DNA of 64,000 nt, from the NCBI RefSeq assembly GCF_000832125.1, contig NZ_JPRK01000015.1:1-64000 (forward strand), written 5' to 3'. Every line of letters starts with the position of its first letter. The first letter of the stretch is position 1. The stretch is from Flavobacterium hibernum. Lineage in GTDB: Bacteria; Bacteroidota; Bacteroidia; Flavobacteriales; Flavobacteriaceae. The notes below the pieces were generated by a model. That model was given only the letters and a program-made list of their open reading frames with translations, made no database searches and was not told the DNA's origin. The translations under genes were made by a program, and so were the position numbers. Below, piece after piece: positions 50,741 through 60,692 of this stretch.

Positions 50741-53203
50741 TTAATTATTTGGAGTATCTCCGTGATTTTTTCGTGAATCTTTGCGGTAGAATTTTTCAAA
50801 ATAAATCCCACCAATCAAAATCAATAACATTCCAATTGAACTTATTAAAGCAATTGTACTTCCGGTTTTTACAACCTGAGGTTCAAATTTAAACTCAATT
50901 GTATGTTTTCCTCCCGGAATTTCCATCGCTCTTAAAACATAATTAACAGGGAAATGATCTGTTAACTTACCGTCGATATAAGCATTCCATCCATTTTTAT
51001 AATAAATCTCAGAAAAAACAGCTAAACCATCTTTCGCACTTTCAGATTTGTATTTAATGTAATTTGGCTTGTATTGAACTACTTTAATAGTTCCTGTAGT
51101 ATCCCATTGTTTCTTTAAGCGTGCGTTTCTAAATTTAGCTTCATTATCGTGCACATTAAAAACAGCTACTTTTTTAGTATCAATATGATCTAAAGCTTTC
51201 ATTACATCGTCTGGCTTATTGACTAGTTTTACAGTACTAACAAACCATGCATTTCCGTTTGTATTTGGATTTATTGTTGGGAATTCTTTTCCTTCTTTAT
51301 CTGATTGGATGATGTATTTAACATTCAACATATCCAAAACTTCCATGTTGTTTTTTGCAATTTGGTAATCAAACAGCTGTTGTATTCTTCTAGGTTTTGC
51401 AGCATGATAACCTCCCAATGAATGGTGGAAATAAGAAGCACGTGCACTTGACATGTTTCCATTTACTTCAAAAACTCTATAATGCGTTGTATCCTTTAAG
51501 ATTTGAGCATCTGAAGGTGTTTCTTGAAATGGAGCTGCAATTTGTACCGGGCTCACAAAATCTTTTGCCGATACATATTTTTTATCTACAAAAAACAAGT
51601 CGAAAATCATTACAATACCAACGATAATCAAAGTAGTATTTTGAGCTAATTTATTTTTAATATACAACCATAATATTGCAAAAGTTACTACGATCAAAAA
51701 CCCTGAACGCAATAAATCAGCAGAATACAAACTCATTCTGTCTTCTTTTAAAGCCTCAACAAAATCAGGTCCATAACTTTCTAAGAAATAATTGTCATTA
51801 CTTCCTGTAAAATGAAACATACTTTTGGCAAAAACAAGAATTACAATTATTCCTAAACCAAAAACACCAGTTTGCACCAATGCTTTTTGTTGTAATTTAG
51901 GTTCTTCTTTTGCTTTAAAAAACGATTGTAATCCCATAATAGCCAGAACAGGAAAACACAATTCAAGGATAACCTGAATAGATGAAACCGCTCTAAACTT
52001 ATCGTACATTGGAACGTAATCGATAAAAAAGTCTGTTAGCAGAGAAAAGTTTTTTCCCCATGAAAGCACTAACGAAACTAATGCTCCAGAAAGGAATACA
52101 TATTTTATTTTTCTATCATCAATAAACAATGCCAAAACCGCCAAAAAGAAAACCACAACTCCAATATAAGCTGGTGCAGCAACAATAGGCTGATCTCCCC
52201 AATACGTTGGCATTCCTGATACAAAATCATTTGCCTGCTCAGATGGAACTCCTTGTTCTATCATAAACGAATACATACGACTGTCAGTCCCAACATTTTC
52301 GTGATTTGAACCTCCAAAAAGTCGCGGTGCAATTAAATTAAAACTCTCTGCAATTCCGTAACTATACTCTGTAATATATTCGCGGCTTAAAGCATTCTCG
52401 TTTGTCTTTTTAGATCCGTCAGGATTATAAGTCAATTCGCTATTACTTCTGGTACTAAATTTAGCATACTCGCTTGTTGCCATTAAATTTGTAGCATTGG
52501 CACCAATTGCAAAAATTCCGGCTACTGCCAAAACTCCAATACCACTTAAAAGCGGCTTATATTCTTTTTCTTTTATAAAATTAAAAGCAAAATAACCTGA
52601 AAGTATCAATAAGAAAATCAATAAATAATAGGTCATTTGAAAGTGATTTGCGTTAACCTCTAACGCAACCGCAAACATGGTGAGTAAACCTCCCCAAATG
52701 TACTTTTTTTGAAAAACCATTATAAATCCGGCTATAACAAGCGGCATATAAGCAATAGCATGCGCTTTTGCATTATGACCAACGCCAAGAATGATAATTA
52801 AATAGGTAGAAAAACCAAAGGCAATTGCCCCAATAAAAGCTTTTAAAGGATCTGTTTTTAAGACCAATAACAATCCATAAAAACCTAAGAAGTATAAAAA
52901 CAAGTAATCTGCAGGACGAGGTAAAAATCGTAAAGCATCATCTAATTTACCCACATAATCGTTAGGATAATTTGCTCCTAATTGATACGTTGGCATTCCA
53001 CCAAAAGCTGAATTTGTCCAATAAGGTTCAGAATGTTCTGTTGCTCTAAAATCATTTTGCTCCTTTGCCATTCCGGTATATTGAGCAATATCTGATTGGA
53101 ATATTTGTTTTCCTTGTAAAACTGGATAAAAATAAACTAACGAAACGATAATAAAGCCCAGTATAACAAGGGCATGCGGATAGAACTTATTTACTATTTT
53201 CAA
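50741..53203 (-). CDS. YfhO-family multi-spanning membrane protein
   Basis: The 820-residue protein has an N-terminal block of about 12 helices containing QSDIAQYTGMAKEQND and WTNSAFGGMPTYQLGANYP, both typical of YfhO. A C-terminal soluble periplasmic-like domain (about 560-790) and a last helix (TGSTIALISSIGMLLILIGG) follow. YfhO of Bacillus and Bacteroidota is linked to glycosylation of lipoteichoic acid or surface glycans; it acts in the inner membrane. Cluster context fits. Confidence 0.87.
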   Translation of the reverse strand: MKIVNKFYPHALVILGFIIVSLVYFYPVLQGKQIFQSDIAQYTGMAKEQNDFRATEHSEPYWTNSAFGGMPTYQLGANYPNDYVGKLDDALRFLPRPADYLFLYFLGFYGLLLVLKTDPLKAFIGAIAFGFSTYLIIILGVGHNAKAHAIAYMPLVIAGFIMVFQKKYIWGGLLTMFAVALEVNANHFQMTYYLLIFLLILSGYFAFNFIKEKEYKPLLSGIGVLAVAGIFAIGANATNLMATSEYAKFSTRSNSELTYNPDGSKKTNENALSREYITEYSYGIAESFNLIAPRLFGGSNHENVGTDSRMYSFMIEQGVPSEQANDFVSGMPTYWGDQPIVAAPAYIGVVVFFLAVLALFIDDRKIKYVFLSGALVSLVLSWGKNFSLLTDFFIDYVPMYDKFRAVSSIQVILELCFPVLAIMGLQSFFKAKEEPKLQQKALVQTGVFGLGIIVILVFAKSMFHFTGSNDNYFLESYGPDFVEALKEDRMSLYSADLLRSGFLIVVTFAILWLYIKNKLAQNTTLIIVGIVMIFDLFFVDKKYVSAKDFVSPVQIAAPFQETPSDAQILKDTTHYRVFEVNGNMSSARASYFHHSLGGYHAAKPRRIQQLFDYQIAKNNMEVLDMLNVKYIIQSDKEGKEFPTINPNTNGNAWFVSTVKLVNKPDDVMKALDHIDTKKVAVFNVHDNEAKFRNARLKKQWDTTGTIKVVQYKPNYIKYKSESAKDGLAVFSEIYYKNGWNAYIDGKLTDHFPVNYVLRAMEIPGGKHTIEFKFEPQVVKTGSTIALISSIGMLLILIGGIYFEKFYRKDSRKNHGDTPNN

Positions 53204-53254
53204 TTTAGGCTGGTTTGGGTTAAATGATGAATCCTACAAATCTAGGACGCAAAC

Positions 53255-53545
53255 TTAATCTATTTCTTCGTAATCAACATAATCGCCCACCTTTTTGGTT
53301 TCGCGAGGCTTTTTGGCATTAGCAGTATCAATAATTATTTCGTCATTGTTTGAGCGTGTTTTTTGCCATGTACTATCCTGACTATATTGTTGTTGTCTCT
53401 GAAAATTCTCCCCTGCTTTTTCAACCGCTTTCTTTACCAACACTGGTAAAAATATTTTAGCCAAAAACTTAAAAATATAATAAAACGCAATAATCCACAT
53501 TATCGTTTTAAACAAATTTGTAAAAGATGCTTCTTGCATGATCAT
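53255..53545 (-). CDS. DUF4834 family membrane-associated protein
   Basis: A short protein of about 96 residues: one helix (LFKTIMWIIAFYYIFKFLAKIF), then a polar tail with NFQRQQQYSQDSTWQK and an acidic end (GDYVDYEEID). The pattern is that of DUF4834, a family of Bacteroidota membrane proteins of unknown role. The frame is open to 53575; I choose the ATG at 53545, as the longer start adds non-conserved residues (uncertain). Confidence 0.7.
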   Translation of the reverse strand: MIMQEASFTNLFKTIMWIIAFYYIFKFLAKIFLPVLVKKAVEKAGENFQRQQQYSQDSTWQKTRSNNDEIIIDTANAKKPRETKKVGDYVDYEEID

Positions 53546-53658
53546 ATAATTTTTTTCCAAAATTAATAAATCCATCGTTTAAAATTAAAATATGAATCTT
53601 AAATAAATAATAAAATATATTACATTTGAAATGCGTTATTACTTTTTAATCCAAAAAC

Positions 53659-54654
53659 ATGTTTATGTTAAAAAATAAAAACTTATTTCTTACAGCTCTT
53701 TTTTTTATACCTCAGCTTTTTTTCGCTCAATATACTGATATCATCAACTCAAATCGTCCAGGCGAAACGATGTCGGCATATGCAGTAGGAAAATCAGTAA
53801 TACAGGCCGAAATTGGCGTTTACGGTATCAAAGAGAAGCACGATTTATTAGATTATGAAGGAAGCGGTTTTGGTACAGATATAACTTTGCGTTATGGTGC
53901 TTTTCTGGAAAAACTGGAATTGATCGTTGATTTACAATATCAAATGGAAAATTTTGACACTCCTTATACCAGTTATAAAAAGAATAATTTTAGACAAACT
54001 GTATTAGGAGCTAAATATTTAATTTACGATCCTTATCAAAATTATAAAAAAGAAGTAAATATTTACAGCTACAAAGCCAATCGTAGTTTTAATTGGCACG
54101 AATTAATTCCTGCAGTTTCACTTTTTGCCGGAGCCAATTTTGTTGGCGCAGACAATCCTTATGCTTTTGGTTCCCACTCACAATACACATCATTAGAATC
54201 GAGCATCTCTCCAAAAGTAGTGTTGATTACTCAAAATTTATTTGGAGGTGGAAAATGGGTTTTTGTTACCAATATCATTGCCGATTATATCACTACTGAT
54301 TATCCGAGTTATGGCTATGTTTTAACCTTAACTCACGGCTTCAACGACAAATGGTCTGGTTTTGTCGAAAATCAGGGTTACAAAAGCGATTTGTATAGCG
54401 ATGCTATTGTTCGTGGTGGAGCGGCTTATTTAATCAATTCAAATTTACAGGTTGATGCTTCTGTAAGTACTAATTTTAAAAACACACCTTCAGTTTTATA
54501 TGGAGGAGTTGGAGTTTCTTGGCGTTATGACGGAAGATATAAAGAGAAACAAATGGAGTTTAAAAGCAGTGAAAAAGCAAAAAAGAACAAGGATAATGAG
54601 CTAGAACCTGATTATCAAGCAAAAGAAAGAAAGCGTAAAGCTAAATACGAATAA
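53659..54654 (+). CDS. Outer-membrane transporter-like protein
   Basis: The 331-residue protein has a signal peptide (MFMLKNKNLFLTALFFIPQLFFAQ). A beta-barrel-like body follows (TDIINSNRPGETMSAYAVGKSVIQAEIG, DGYGYVLTLTHG-type strands), resembling the phenol-degradation MetA/transporter-like family. A basic tail (SSEKAKKNKD...AKERKRKAKYE) follows the barrel. The start could also be the ATG 6 bp downstream. Function unknown. Confidence 0.72.
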   Translation: MFMLKNKNLFLTALFFIPQLFFAQYTDIINSNRPGETMSAYAVGKSVIQAEIGVYGIKEKHDLLDYEGSGFGTDITLRYGAFLEKLELIVDLQYQMENFDTPYTSYKKNNFRQTVLGAKYLIYDPYQNYKKEVNIYSYKANRSFNWHELIPAVSLFAGANFVGADNPYAFGSHSQYTSLESSISPKVVLITQNLFGGGKWVFVTNIIADYITTDYPSYGYVLTLTHGFNDKWSGFVENQGYKSDLYSDAIVRGGAAYLINSNLQVDASVSTNFKNTPSVLYGGVGVSWRYDGRYKEKQMEFKSSEKAKKNKDNELEPDYQAKERKRKAKYE

Positions 54655-54710
54655 GAATTTAATAACAAACCTCTCTTATTTAAAGGGATATATTTACATA
54701 AAGAATCTTA

Positions 54711-55829
54711 ATGATTACAATTAAAGAAGCCATAACAAAAAAGGAATTAACTGATTATATTAAATTTCCATTTTCACTTTATAAAGACAATCCATATTGG
54801 GTACCGCCCATTATTGCAGATGAATTAGAGTCTTTTGATAAAACTAAAAATCCTGCTTTTGATAATGCCGAAGCTTATTTTTATCTGGCTTACAAAGACA
54901 ATGAAATTGTTGGTAGAATAACGGCAATCATCAATTGGTCTGAGGTGAATAATCAGCATAAAAGAAAAGTTCGTTTTGGATGGTTTGATGTTATTGATGA
55001 CATTGAAGTAACAAAAGCTTTACTTGAAAAAGTGTACGAACTTGGCAGAAAACACAACTTAGAACATACTGAAGGACCAATGGGATTCTCTAATCTGGAT
55101 AAAGTTGGGGTTCTTACCGAAGGTTACGATCAAATGGGAACTATGATTACATGGTACAACAATCCTTACTATGTAACTCATTTCGAACAATTAGGCTTCC
55201 AAGTAGAAAAAGAATATATCGAAAGTATTTTTCCATTTTCTAATGTAAAACCTGAATTTTTCTTAAAAGCTCAGGAATTAATTAAGAAGAGATACGGTCT
55301 GCGCTCATTGACTTTTACGAAAACAAAAGACATTATGCCACACGTAGACAAAATGTTCGATTTGTTTAATGATTCATATGCAAGTCTTGCTTCGTTTGTT
55401 GCCATTACAGATGTTCAAAAAGAATATTTTAAAAAGAAATATATCAGTTTTATCAATCCGGAATATATCAAATTTGTAGTTGATAAAGACGATAATTTAG
55501 TGGCATTTAGCATTGTAATGCCTAGTTTTTCTGAGGCTTTGCAAAAAGCAAAAGGAAAATTGTTCCCATTCGGTTTTATTCATTTGTTGAGAGCGCGCAA
55601 AAAAAGTAAAGACGTTGTTTTTTACCTTATTGGAGTTCATCCAGATTATCAAAACAAAGGCGTTACGGCTATTATTTTTGATGAATATTACAAAACTTTC
55701 TCCGAAAAAGGAATTCAAAATTGTATTAGAACGCCTGAATTAGCAGAGAATACCGCAATTCATTTACTTTGGAAAAACTTTGACCCAAAAGTTCACTGTC
55801 AGAGAAAAACGTATTTAAAATACCTTTAA
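54711..55829 (+). CDS. GNAT-type N-acetyltransferase, large
   Basis: The 372-residue protein has an N-terminal region (KFPFSLYKDNPYWVPPIIADE) and two acetyltransferase-like halves: AYKDNEIVGRITAIINWSE and VVFYLIGVHPDYQNKGVTAIIFDEYYK. The latter holds the Q/R-x-x-G-x-G/A-type acetyl-CoA loop (QNKGVTA). Similar proteins act on lipids or peptides; substrate unknown. No strong coupling to neighbours. Confidence 0.78.
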   Translation: MITIKEAITKKELTDYIKFPFSLYKDNPYWVPPIIADELESFDKTKNPAFDNAEAYFYLAYKDNEIVGRITAIINWSEVNNQHKRKVRFGWFDVIDDIEVTKALLEKVYELGRKHNLEHTEGPMGFSNLDKVGVLTEGYDQMGTMITWYNNPYYVTHFEQLGFQVEKEYIESIFPFSNVKPEFFLKAQELIKKRYGLRSLTFTKTKDIMPHVDKMFDLFNDSYASLASFVAITDVQKEYFKKKYISFINPEYIKFVVDKDDNLVAFSIVMPSFSEALQKAKGKLFPFGFIHLLRARKKSKDVVFYLIGVHPDYQNKGVTAIIFDEYYKTFSEKGIQNCIRTPELAENTAIHLLWKNFDPKVHCQRKTYLKYL

Positions 55830-55872
55830 AAAAGTAATCAGTTTTCAGTTGCGGTTAGCAGCGTAAAATATT

Positions 55873-56076
55873 ATGATACATATGTCTACCATTAAAATTT
55901 GTGATGAATGTAAAAGTGAATTTTACAAAGATTCGTCTTTAATGGAAAGCTTATGTCCTGAATGCACACATCTTTTGTACGGATATGAAAATTGTGAGCA
56001 TGAATTTTCTAATCAGCGTTGTGTAAAATGTTATTGGAATGGAAATTCAAGCAGTTTTTTAAATCAAAATAAGTAA
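55873..56076 (+). CDS. Small zinc-ribbon protein
   Basis: The 67-residue protein has three cysteine pairs: ICDECKSE, LCPECTH and RCVKCYW, plus two His. It probably binds one or two zinc ions as a ribbon or knuckle; partner unknown. The start at 55873 has no clear RBS; the ATG at 55882 (MSTIKICDEC) is equally likely. Confidence 0.6.
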   Translation: MIHMSTIKICDECKSEFYKDSSLMESLCPECTHLLYGYENCEHEFSNQRCVKCYWNGNSSSFLNQNK

Positions 56077-56099
56077 ATTTTAAAGTTTTTTACTTCTAT

Positions 56100-56136
56100 A
56101 AAAAAATCCATTCGTTAAAGCGAATGGATTTTTTGT
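56100..56136. terminator. Bidirectional terminator
   Basis: AAAAATCCATTCG/CGAATGGATTTTTT with a 6-nt loop lies between the zinc-ribbon gene and the convergent lipoprotein gene. Confidence 0.85.
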
Positions 56137-56152
56137 TTATAATCGGTAATCT

Positions 56153-56629
56153 TTATTCAACTTTACAATCGACTTTTGTTAAAATATTTTTCTGGTCAAA
56201 TTTTAATTTCTTTTTATCTTTAAAAGTTACTTTTCCGTTAGTTTCTGCCACATCTCCAAAACCCTCTATAAAAGCTCCGTCTTTTTGTAAAAAAGCAACT
56301 TCTCGAATAGACGAAACTCCTTCAGACATAAAAGTATAATCGGCTATTAAGGTGTCTCCTTTCATATTCCCAATCAAAGTTCCTTCATTTTTATCTTTTC
56401 CTGCTATATTATAACTTAATTTTCCGTTTACTTCCTGATGAGAGTTAACATTAAAACTAAGCTCGACTAAGCTATTATTTGCAGTCGAAATATAACATTG
56501 ATCTCCGGCAGGTTCGACAGCTTCAACTTCTTTTGGTGGATTTGGTGCAATTTCGGGTACCGGTTCTGTCTTTTTACAGGAAACTAAAACAACTAAAACA
56601 ATTACTGCTAATGCGAATACTTTTTTCAT
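56153..56629 (-). CDS. Lipoprotein of unknown function
   Basis: The 158-residue protein has signal MKKVFALAVIVLVVLVSC (anchor Cys18). A Pro/Glu-rich linker (KTEPVPEIAPNPPKEVEAVEP) and a beta-rich domain with two cysteines follow (DQCYISTANNSLVELSF...KVDCKVE), possibly forming a disulfide. Function unknown. Confidence 0.7.
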   Translation of the reverse strand: MKKVFALAVIVLVVLVSCKKTEPVPEIAPNPPKEVEAVEPAGDQCYISTANNSLVELSFNVNSHQEVNGKLSYNIAGKDKNEGTLIGNMKGDTLIADYTFMSEGVSSIREVAFLQKDGAFIEGFGDVAETNGKVTFKDKKKLKFDQKNILTKVDCKVE

Positions 56630-56680
56630 ACTTTTTATTTTTATTGTGTTTTATAATTATAAATTTAGCATAAATAAAAA

Positions 56681-56707
56681 AAATCCACTCGCATAACGAG
56701 TGGATTT
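56681..56707 (-). terminator. Terminator of the oxoamine synthase gene
   Basis: AAATCCACTCG and CGAGTGGATTT, 5-nt loop, followed by eight T on the minus strand, 41 bp past the stop codon. Confidence 0.8.
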
Positions 56708-56748
56708 CTTTTATATAATTCCCATCTACAGAAATCTATTTCAAACTA

Positions 56749-58011
56749 TTAAGCATCTAAGTCTACTTTCGTTCTGCTTGCAATTTCTTTATATGTTCCA
56801 TTTTCTAGTTTTTCACGAATAGCCTCAAATGCGATCAATGTTTCGTCGATATCAGCTAATGTGTGTGAAGTTGTTGGAATCATTCTCAATAAAATGATAC
56901 CTTTTGGAATTACAGGATAAATAACGATTGACAAGAAAATACCGTAGTTTTCTCTTAAATCATTTACCATTACCATAGCTTCAGGAACACTTCCTTCTAA
57001 ATATACTGGCGTAACACAAGTATTTGTATCTCCAATATTAAAGTTTCTAGAACGTAATCCGTTTTGTAAAGCATTTACGTTTTCCCATAGTTTATCTTTT
57101 AATCCTGGGTTGTTACGCAATAATTCTAAACGTTTCAAAGATCCAATTGTTTGAATCATTGGTAATGCTTTTGCAAACATTTGAGAACGTAAATTATATT
57201 TTAAGTAATCAATAACATCTTGATCTGCAGCAACAAATGCTCCAATGTTAGCCATTGATTTTGCAAAAGTTGAGAAGTAAACATCAATATCGTCTTGTAC
57301 TCCCTGCTCCTCACCTGCTCCGGCTCCTGTTTTACCAAGTGTACCAAAACCATGCGCATCATCTACCAATAAACGGAAGTTATATTTTTGTTTTAAAGCA
57401 ACAATTTCTTTTAATTTTCCTTGTTGACCTCTCATTCCAAAAACACCTTCTGTAATAAAAAGAATTCCACCACCAGTTTCCTGTGCCATTTTAGTAGCAC
57501 GCTGAAGGTTTTTTTCCATACTTTCAAGATCATTGTGCTTGTAAGTAAAACGCTTACCCATGTGCAAACGAACTCCATCAATAATACAAGCGTGCGAATC
57601 TACATCGTATACAATAATATCGTTTTTAGTAACCAAAGCATCAATAATTGACACCATTCCTTGGTAACCAAAATTCAATAAATAAGCTGCTGGTTTCATT
57701 ACAAATTCAGCCAATTCATTTTCTAATTGTTCATGGTATTTAGTATGACCTGACATCATACGAGCTCCCATTGGGTAAGCCGCTCCAAATTGAGTCGCAG
57801 CATCAATATCTGCCTGACGAACTTCTGGATGATTTGCAAGACCTAAATAATCATTTAAACTCCAATTCAAAATATCTTTTCCACCAAACTGCATTCTTGG
57901 ACCAAGCTCACCTTCTAATTTAGGAAACACAAAATAACCTTCTGCTTGTGATGCCCATTTTCCTAATGGACCTTTATTGTTCTGAATTCTTTCGAATAAA
58001 TCTTTTACCAT
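56749..58011 (-). CDS. PLP-dependent alpha-oxoamine synthase (SPT/CFAT-type)
   Basis: The 420-residue fold-type I PLP enzyme resembles serine palmitoyltransferase and its relatives. It shows NWSLNDYLGLANHPEV, MSGHTKYHEQLENELAEF, LVDDAHGFGTLGKTG (Asp and His near PLP) and the PLP Lys in STFAKSMANIGAFVA. The family condenses an amino acid with an acyl-CoA. In gliding Flavobacterium a related enzyme makes cysteate-derived capnine for sulfonolipids; serine palmitoyl transfer for sphingolipids or aminoketobutyrate ligase are alternatives. Sequence alone does not decide the substrate. Confidence 0.82.
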   Translation of the reverse strand: MVKDLFERIQNNKGPLGKWASQAEGYFVFPKLEGELGPRMQFGGKDILNWSLNDYLGLANHPEVRQADIDAATQFGAAYPMGARMMSGHTKYHEQLENELAEFVMKPAAYLLNFGYQGMVSIIDALVTKNDIIVYDVDSHACIIDGVRLHMGKRFTYKHNDLESMEKNLQRATKMAQETGGGILFITEGVFGMRGQQGKLKEIVALKQKYNFRLLVDDAHGFGTLGKTGAGAGEEQGVQDDIDVYFSTFAKSMANIGAFVAADQDVIDYLKYNLRSQMFAKALPMIQTIGSLKRLELLRNNPGLKDKLWENVNALQNGLRSRNFNIGDTNTCVTPVYLEGSVPEAMVMVNDLRENYGIFLSIVIYPVIPKGIILLRMIPTTSHTLADIDETLIAFEAIREKLENGTYKEIASRTKVDLDA

Positions 58012-58301
58012 AATATATTTGAAGTAATAATTTTAATTTAAACAGGGTGCAAAAATAAATATTTATTCGATGGTATCATAATAATTTAAAAATGATTAAG
58101 ATCGAAAATCATTGTTTAATAATCTTTTACAACAAAACTCTTTTTATTGTAATACATTTCTCAATAAAAAACACAACAAAAAAAGTCAACTTGGTAATTT
58201 ATACCAGTTATAAATTCAAAACAAAAGACCTTAATTGTTTTATTTTTTAGTAATTTTAGAAGCATTTTAAAAAAATAAACACAAATTCTAACACATAAAT
58301 A

Positions 58302-59084
58302 ATGGCTTTAAGCACCTCAAAAGATCTAAAGTTAGCCGTTCTAATTGATGCCGATAACGTACCGTACAGTAACGTTAAAGGTATGATGGAAGAAATAACA
58401 AAATTTGGAACTCCAACTACAAAACGTATTTATGCTGACTGGACTAAGCCTAACTCGAACGGATGGAAAGCTGTTTTACTAGAACACGCCATTACTCCAA
58501 TTCAACAGTATAGCTACACCGTTGGAAAAAACTCTTCGGATTCTGCTTTGATTATAGATGCTATGGATTTACTATATTCTGGAAAACTTGACGGATTTTG
58601 TATTGTTTCCAGCGATAGCGATTTTACGCGTTTGGCAATTAGATTAAGAGAGTCCGGCATGAAGGTAATTGGTATTGGAGAAAAGAAAACCCCAAACTCT
58701 TTTATTGTGGCTTGCGATAGGTTTATTTATATTGAGGTTTTAGATGGTGCAATACAGAAGAAAAAACCTAAAGCTACAACCACAACCGATGCTAAAAAAC
58801 CAGTCGAAAAACCTGCTGAAAAAGCATTACATAAAATTGACAAACAAACTATTGAGCTTATCGAAGCTACGATTGAAGATATTGAAGATGATGATGGCTG
58901 GGCATTTTTAGGAGATGTTGGAAATCTAATTGTAAAGAAAAAACCCGAATTTGACCCTAGAAATTATGGTTTTTCTAAACTTACTCCCATGCTAAAATCG
59001 TTGACAGATATTCTTGAAATCGACGAAAGAGAATCAGACAAAAAAGGTATCAAACATGTTTATGTTCGCCTACGATTCAATTAA
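58302..59084 (+). CDS. NYN-domain RNase-like protein with OST-HTH/LOTUS
   Basis: The 260-residue protein has an NYN (PIN-like) domain at about 8-150. Its acidic residues are in LIDADNVPYS, DSALIIDAMD and SSDSDFTRLA, the usual metal-dependent nuclease site. A linker and a C-terminal OST-HTH/LOTUS domain (about 180-258; WAFLGDVGNLIVKKKPEFDPRNYGFSKLTPML) follow, which in eukaryotes binds RNA. Substrate RNA unknown. It precedes the glutamate-synthase-like gene by 34 bp, possibly one operon. Confidence 0.87.
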   Translation: MALSTSKDLKLAVLIDADNVPYSNVKGMMEEITKFGTPTTKRIYADWTKPNSNGWKAVLLEHAITPIQQYSYTVGKNSSDSALIIDAMDLLYSGKLDGFCIVSSDSDFTRLAIRLRESGMKVIGIGEKKTPNSFIVACDRFIYIEVLDGAIQKKKPKATTTTDAKKPVEKPAEKALHKIDKQTIELIEATIEDIEDDDGWAFLGDVGNLIVKKKPEFDPRNYGFSKLTPMLKSLTDILEIDERESDKKGIKHVYVRLRFN

Positions 59085-59118
59085 TTATTAAACTATTATT
59101 CTTTAAATTTTTGAAAAC

Positions 59119-60630
59119 ATGAGAAAAAAATTCTTTATCTATGGATTCTTATTGTTTCTAATTGTTGCTACAATTTATTATTATTCCGATCGCGGTTTTT
59201 TACTCGTAATTATCATCCCAATATTATTAATCATTGGAGTTTATAATACGATTCAAGAAAAACATGCCATTTTAAGAAACTTTCCTGTTTTAGGTTATTT
59301 TAGATATTTATTTGAAATGATTGCGCCAGAAATTCAGCAATATTTTATTGAAAGATCGACCGACGGAAAACCTTTTTCAAGAAATCAACGTTCTTTAGTA
59401 TATCAAAGAGCAAAAAACATTGATTCGAGCACGCCTTTTGGAACACAACAAAACCTAAATCACGATAGCTACGAAGGAATAAAACATTCCATTTTTCCAG
59501 CGAAAGTTAACGAAGAACTACCTCGTGTTTTAGTTGGCGGAAAAGATTGCAAACAACCTTATTCAGCTTCTTTATTTAATGTCTCGGCAATGAGTTTTGG
59601 ATCGTTAAGCGAAAATGCCGTTCGAGCAATCAATATTGGTGCTAAAAAAGGAAATTTCTATCAAAATACGGGAGAAGGTGGTTTAACCGAATTTCATCTT
59701 GCCGGCGGTGGAGATATTACTTGGCAAATTGGTACAGGATATTTTGGATGCCGTGATGCCGAAGGAAATTTCAGCCCCGAAAATTTCGCAGAAAAAGCGA
59801 ATCTCCCAAACGTTAAAATGATTGAAATTAAGCTTTCACAAGGTGCAAAACCAGGTCATGGCGGTGTACTTCCGGCTGCTAAAAACACAGAACAAATTGC
59901 CAAAATTAGAGGTGTTCAACCGCACACCATGATTCTTTCGCCTCCTGGCCATCATGCATTTTCAGATGTCAAAGGACTTATACAATTTGTTGCACAATTG
60001 CGTCAATTATCAAATGGAAAACCAATTGGATTTAAACTTTGTATTGGAAACACTAAGGAGTTTGAAGAAATTTGTCACGAAATGATCGCCGAAGATATTT
60101 ACCCGGATTTCATAACTATTGATGGTGCCGAGGGAGGAACCGGCGCAGCTCCGCTAGAATTTGCAGATGGCGTTGGAATGCCTTTTGAACCTGCTTTAAT
60201 CTTTGTAAACAAAACCTTAATTGGTTTAAATATTCGAGACAAAATACGAATTATTGGTAGCGGAAAAATTATTTCGGGATACTCAATTTTACACGCTGTT
60301 GCTCTTGGAGCAGATATGTGTAATAGTGCCAGAGGTTTTATGTTTTCTTTAGGTTGTATTCAGGCATTACGCTGTCATAATAACGAATGTCCTACAGGAG
60401 TTGCCACACAAAACAAAATGCTAATGAAAGGTTTAGTTGTGACTGACAAATCAGATCGTGTTTATCATTTTCATAAAAACACTTTACATTCTGCAAATGA
60501 ACTTTTAGCAGCAGCTGGCAAGAAAAACTTTGCCGATGTTGATATTAATATTTTCATGCGTGGCGATGAATTTGCTCACTTATCAGATCTTTATTTCCCT
60601 GATAATCTTACAAGTGTTACTAAACATTAA
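59119..60630 (+). CDS. Membrane-anchored FMN-binding glutamate-synthase-like protein
   Basis: The 503-residue protein has two N-terminal membrane helices (FFIYGFLLFLIVATIYYY, LLVIIIPILLIIGVYN). The glutamate synthase central/FMN domain follows (MSFGSLSENAVRAINIGAKKGNF, KPGHGGVLPA, DGAEGGTGAAPLEFADGVG, CHNNECPTGVATQ with the 3Fe-4S cysteines). It lacks the glutaminase and FAD parts, so it is not a complete glutamate synthase. Its reaction is unknown; it is likely a membrane-bound oxidoreductase. Confidence 0.87.
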   Translation: MRKKFFIYGFLLFLIVATIYYYSDRGFLLVIIIPILLIIGVYNTIQEKHAILRNFPVLGYFRYLFEMIAPEIQQYFIERSTDGKPFSRNQRSLVYQRAKNIDSSTPFGTQQNLNHDSYEGIKHSIFPAKVNEELPRVLVGGKDCKQPYSASLFNVSAMSFGSLSENAVRAINIGAKKGNFYQNTGEGGLTEFHLAGGGDITWQIGTGYFGCRDAEGNFSPENFAEKANLPNVKMIEIKLSQGAKPGHGGVLPAAKNTEQIAKIRGVQPHTMILSPPGHHAFSDVKGLIQFVAQLRQLSNGKPIGFKLCIGNTKEFEEICHEMIAEDIYPDFITIDGAEGGTGAAPLEFADGVGMPFEPALIFVNKTLIGLNIRDKIRIIGSGKIISGYSILHAVALGADMCNSARGFMFSLGCIQALRCHNNECPTGVATQNKMLMKGLVVTDKSDRVYHFHKNTLHSANELLAAAGKKNFADVDINIFMRGDEFAHLSDLYFPDNLTSVTKH

Positions 60631-60634
60631 AACT

Positions 60635-60678
60635 AAAAAAGGCTTTTTTGAATTATTCAAAAAAGCCTTTTTTTTTTA
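60635..60678 (+). terminator. Terminator after the glutamate-synthase-like gene
   Basis: AAAAAAGGCTTTTTTGAAT and ATTCAAAAAAGCCTTTTTT form a long hairpin with a T-run, lying between convergent genes. Confidence 0.85.
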
Positions 60679-60692
60679 TACTATAATTAGAT

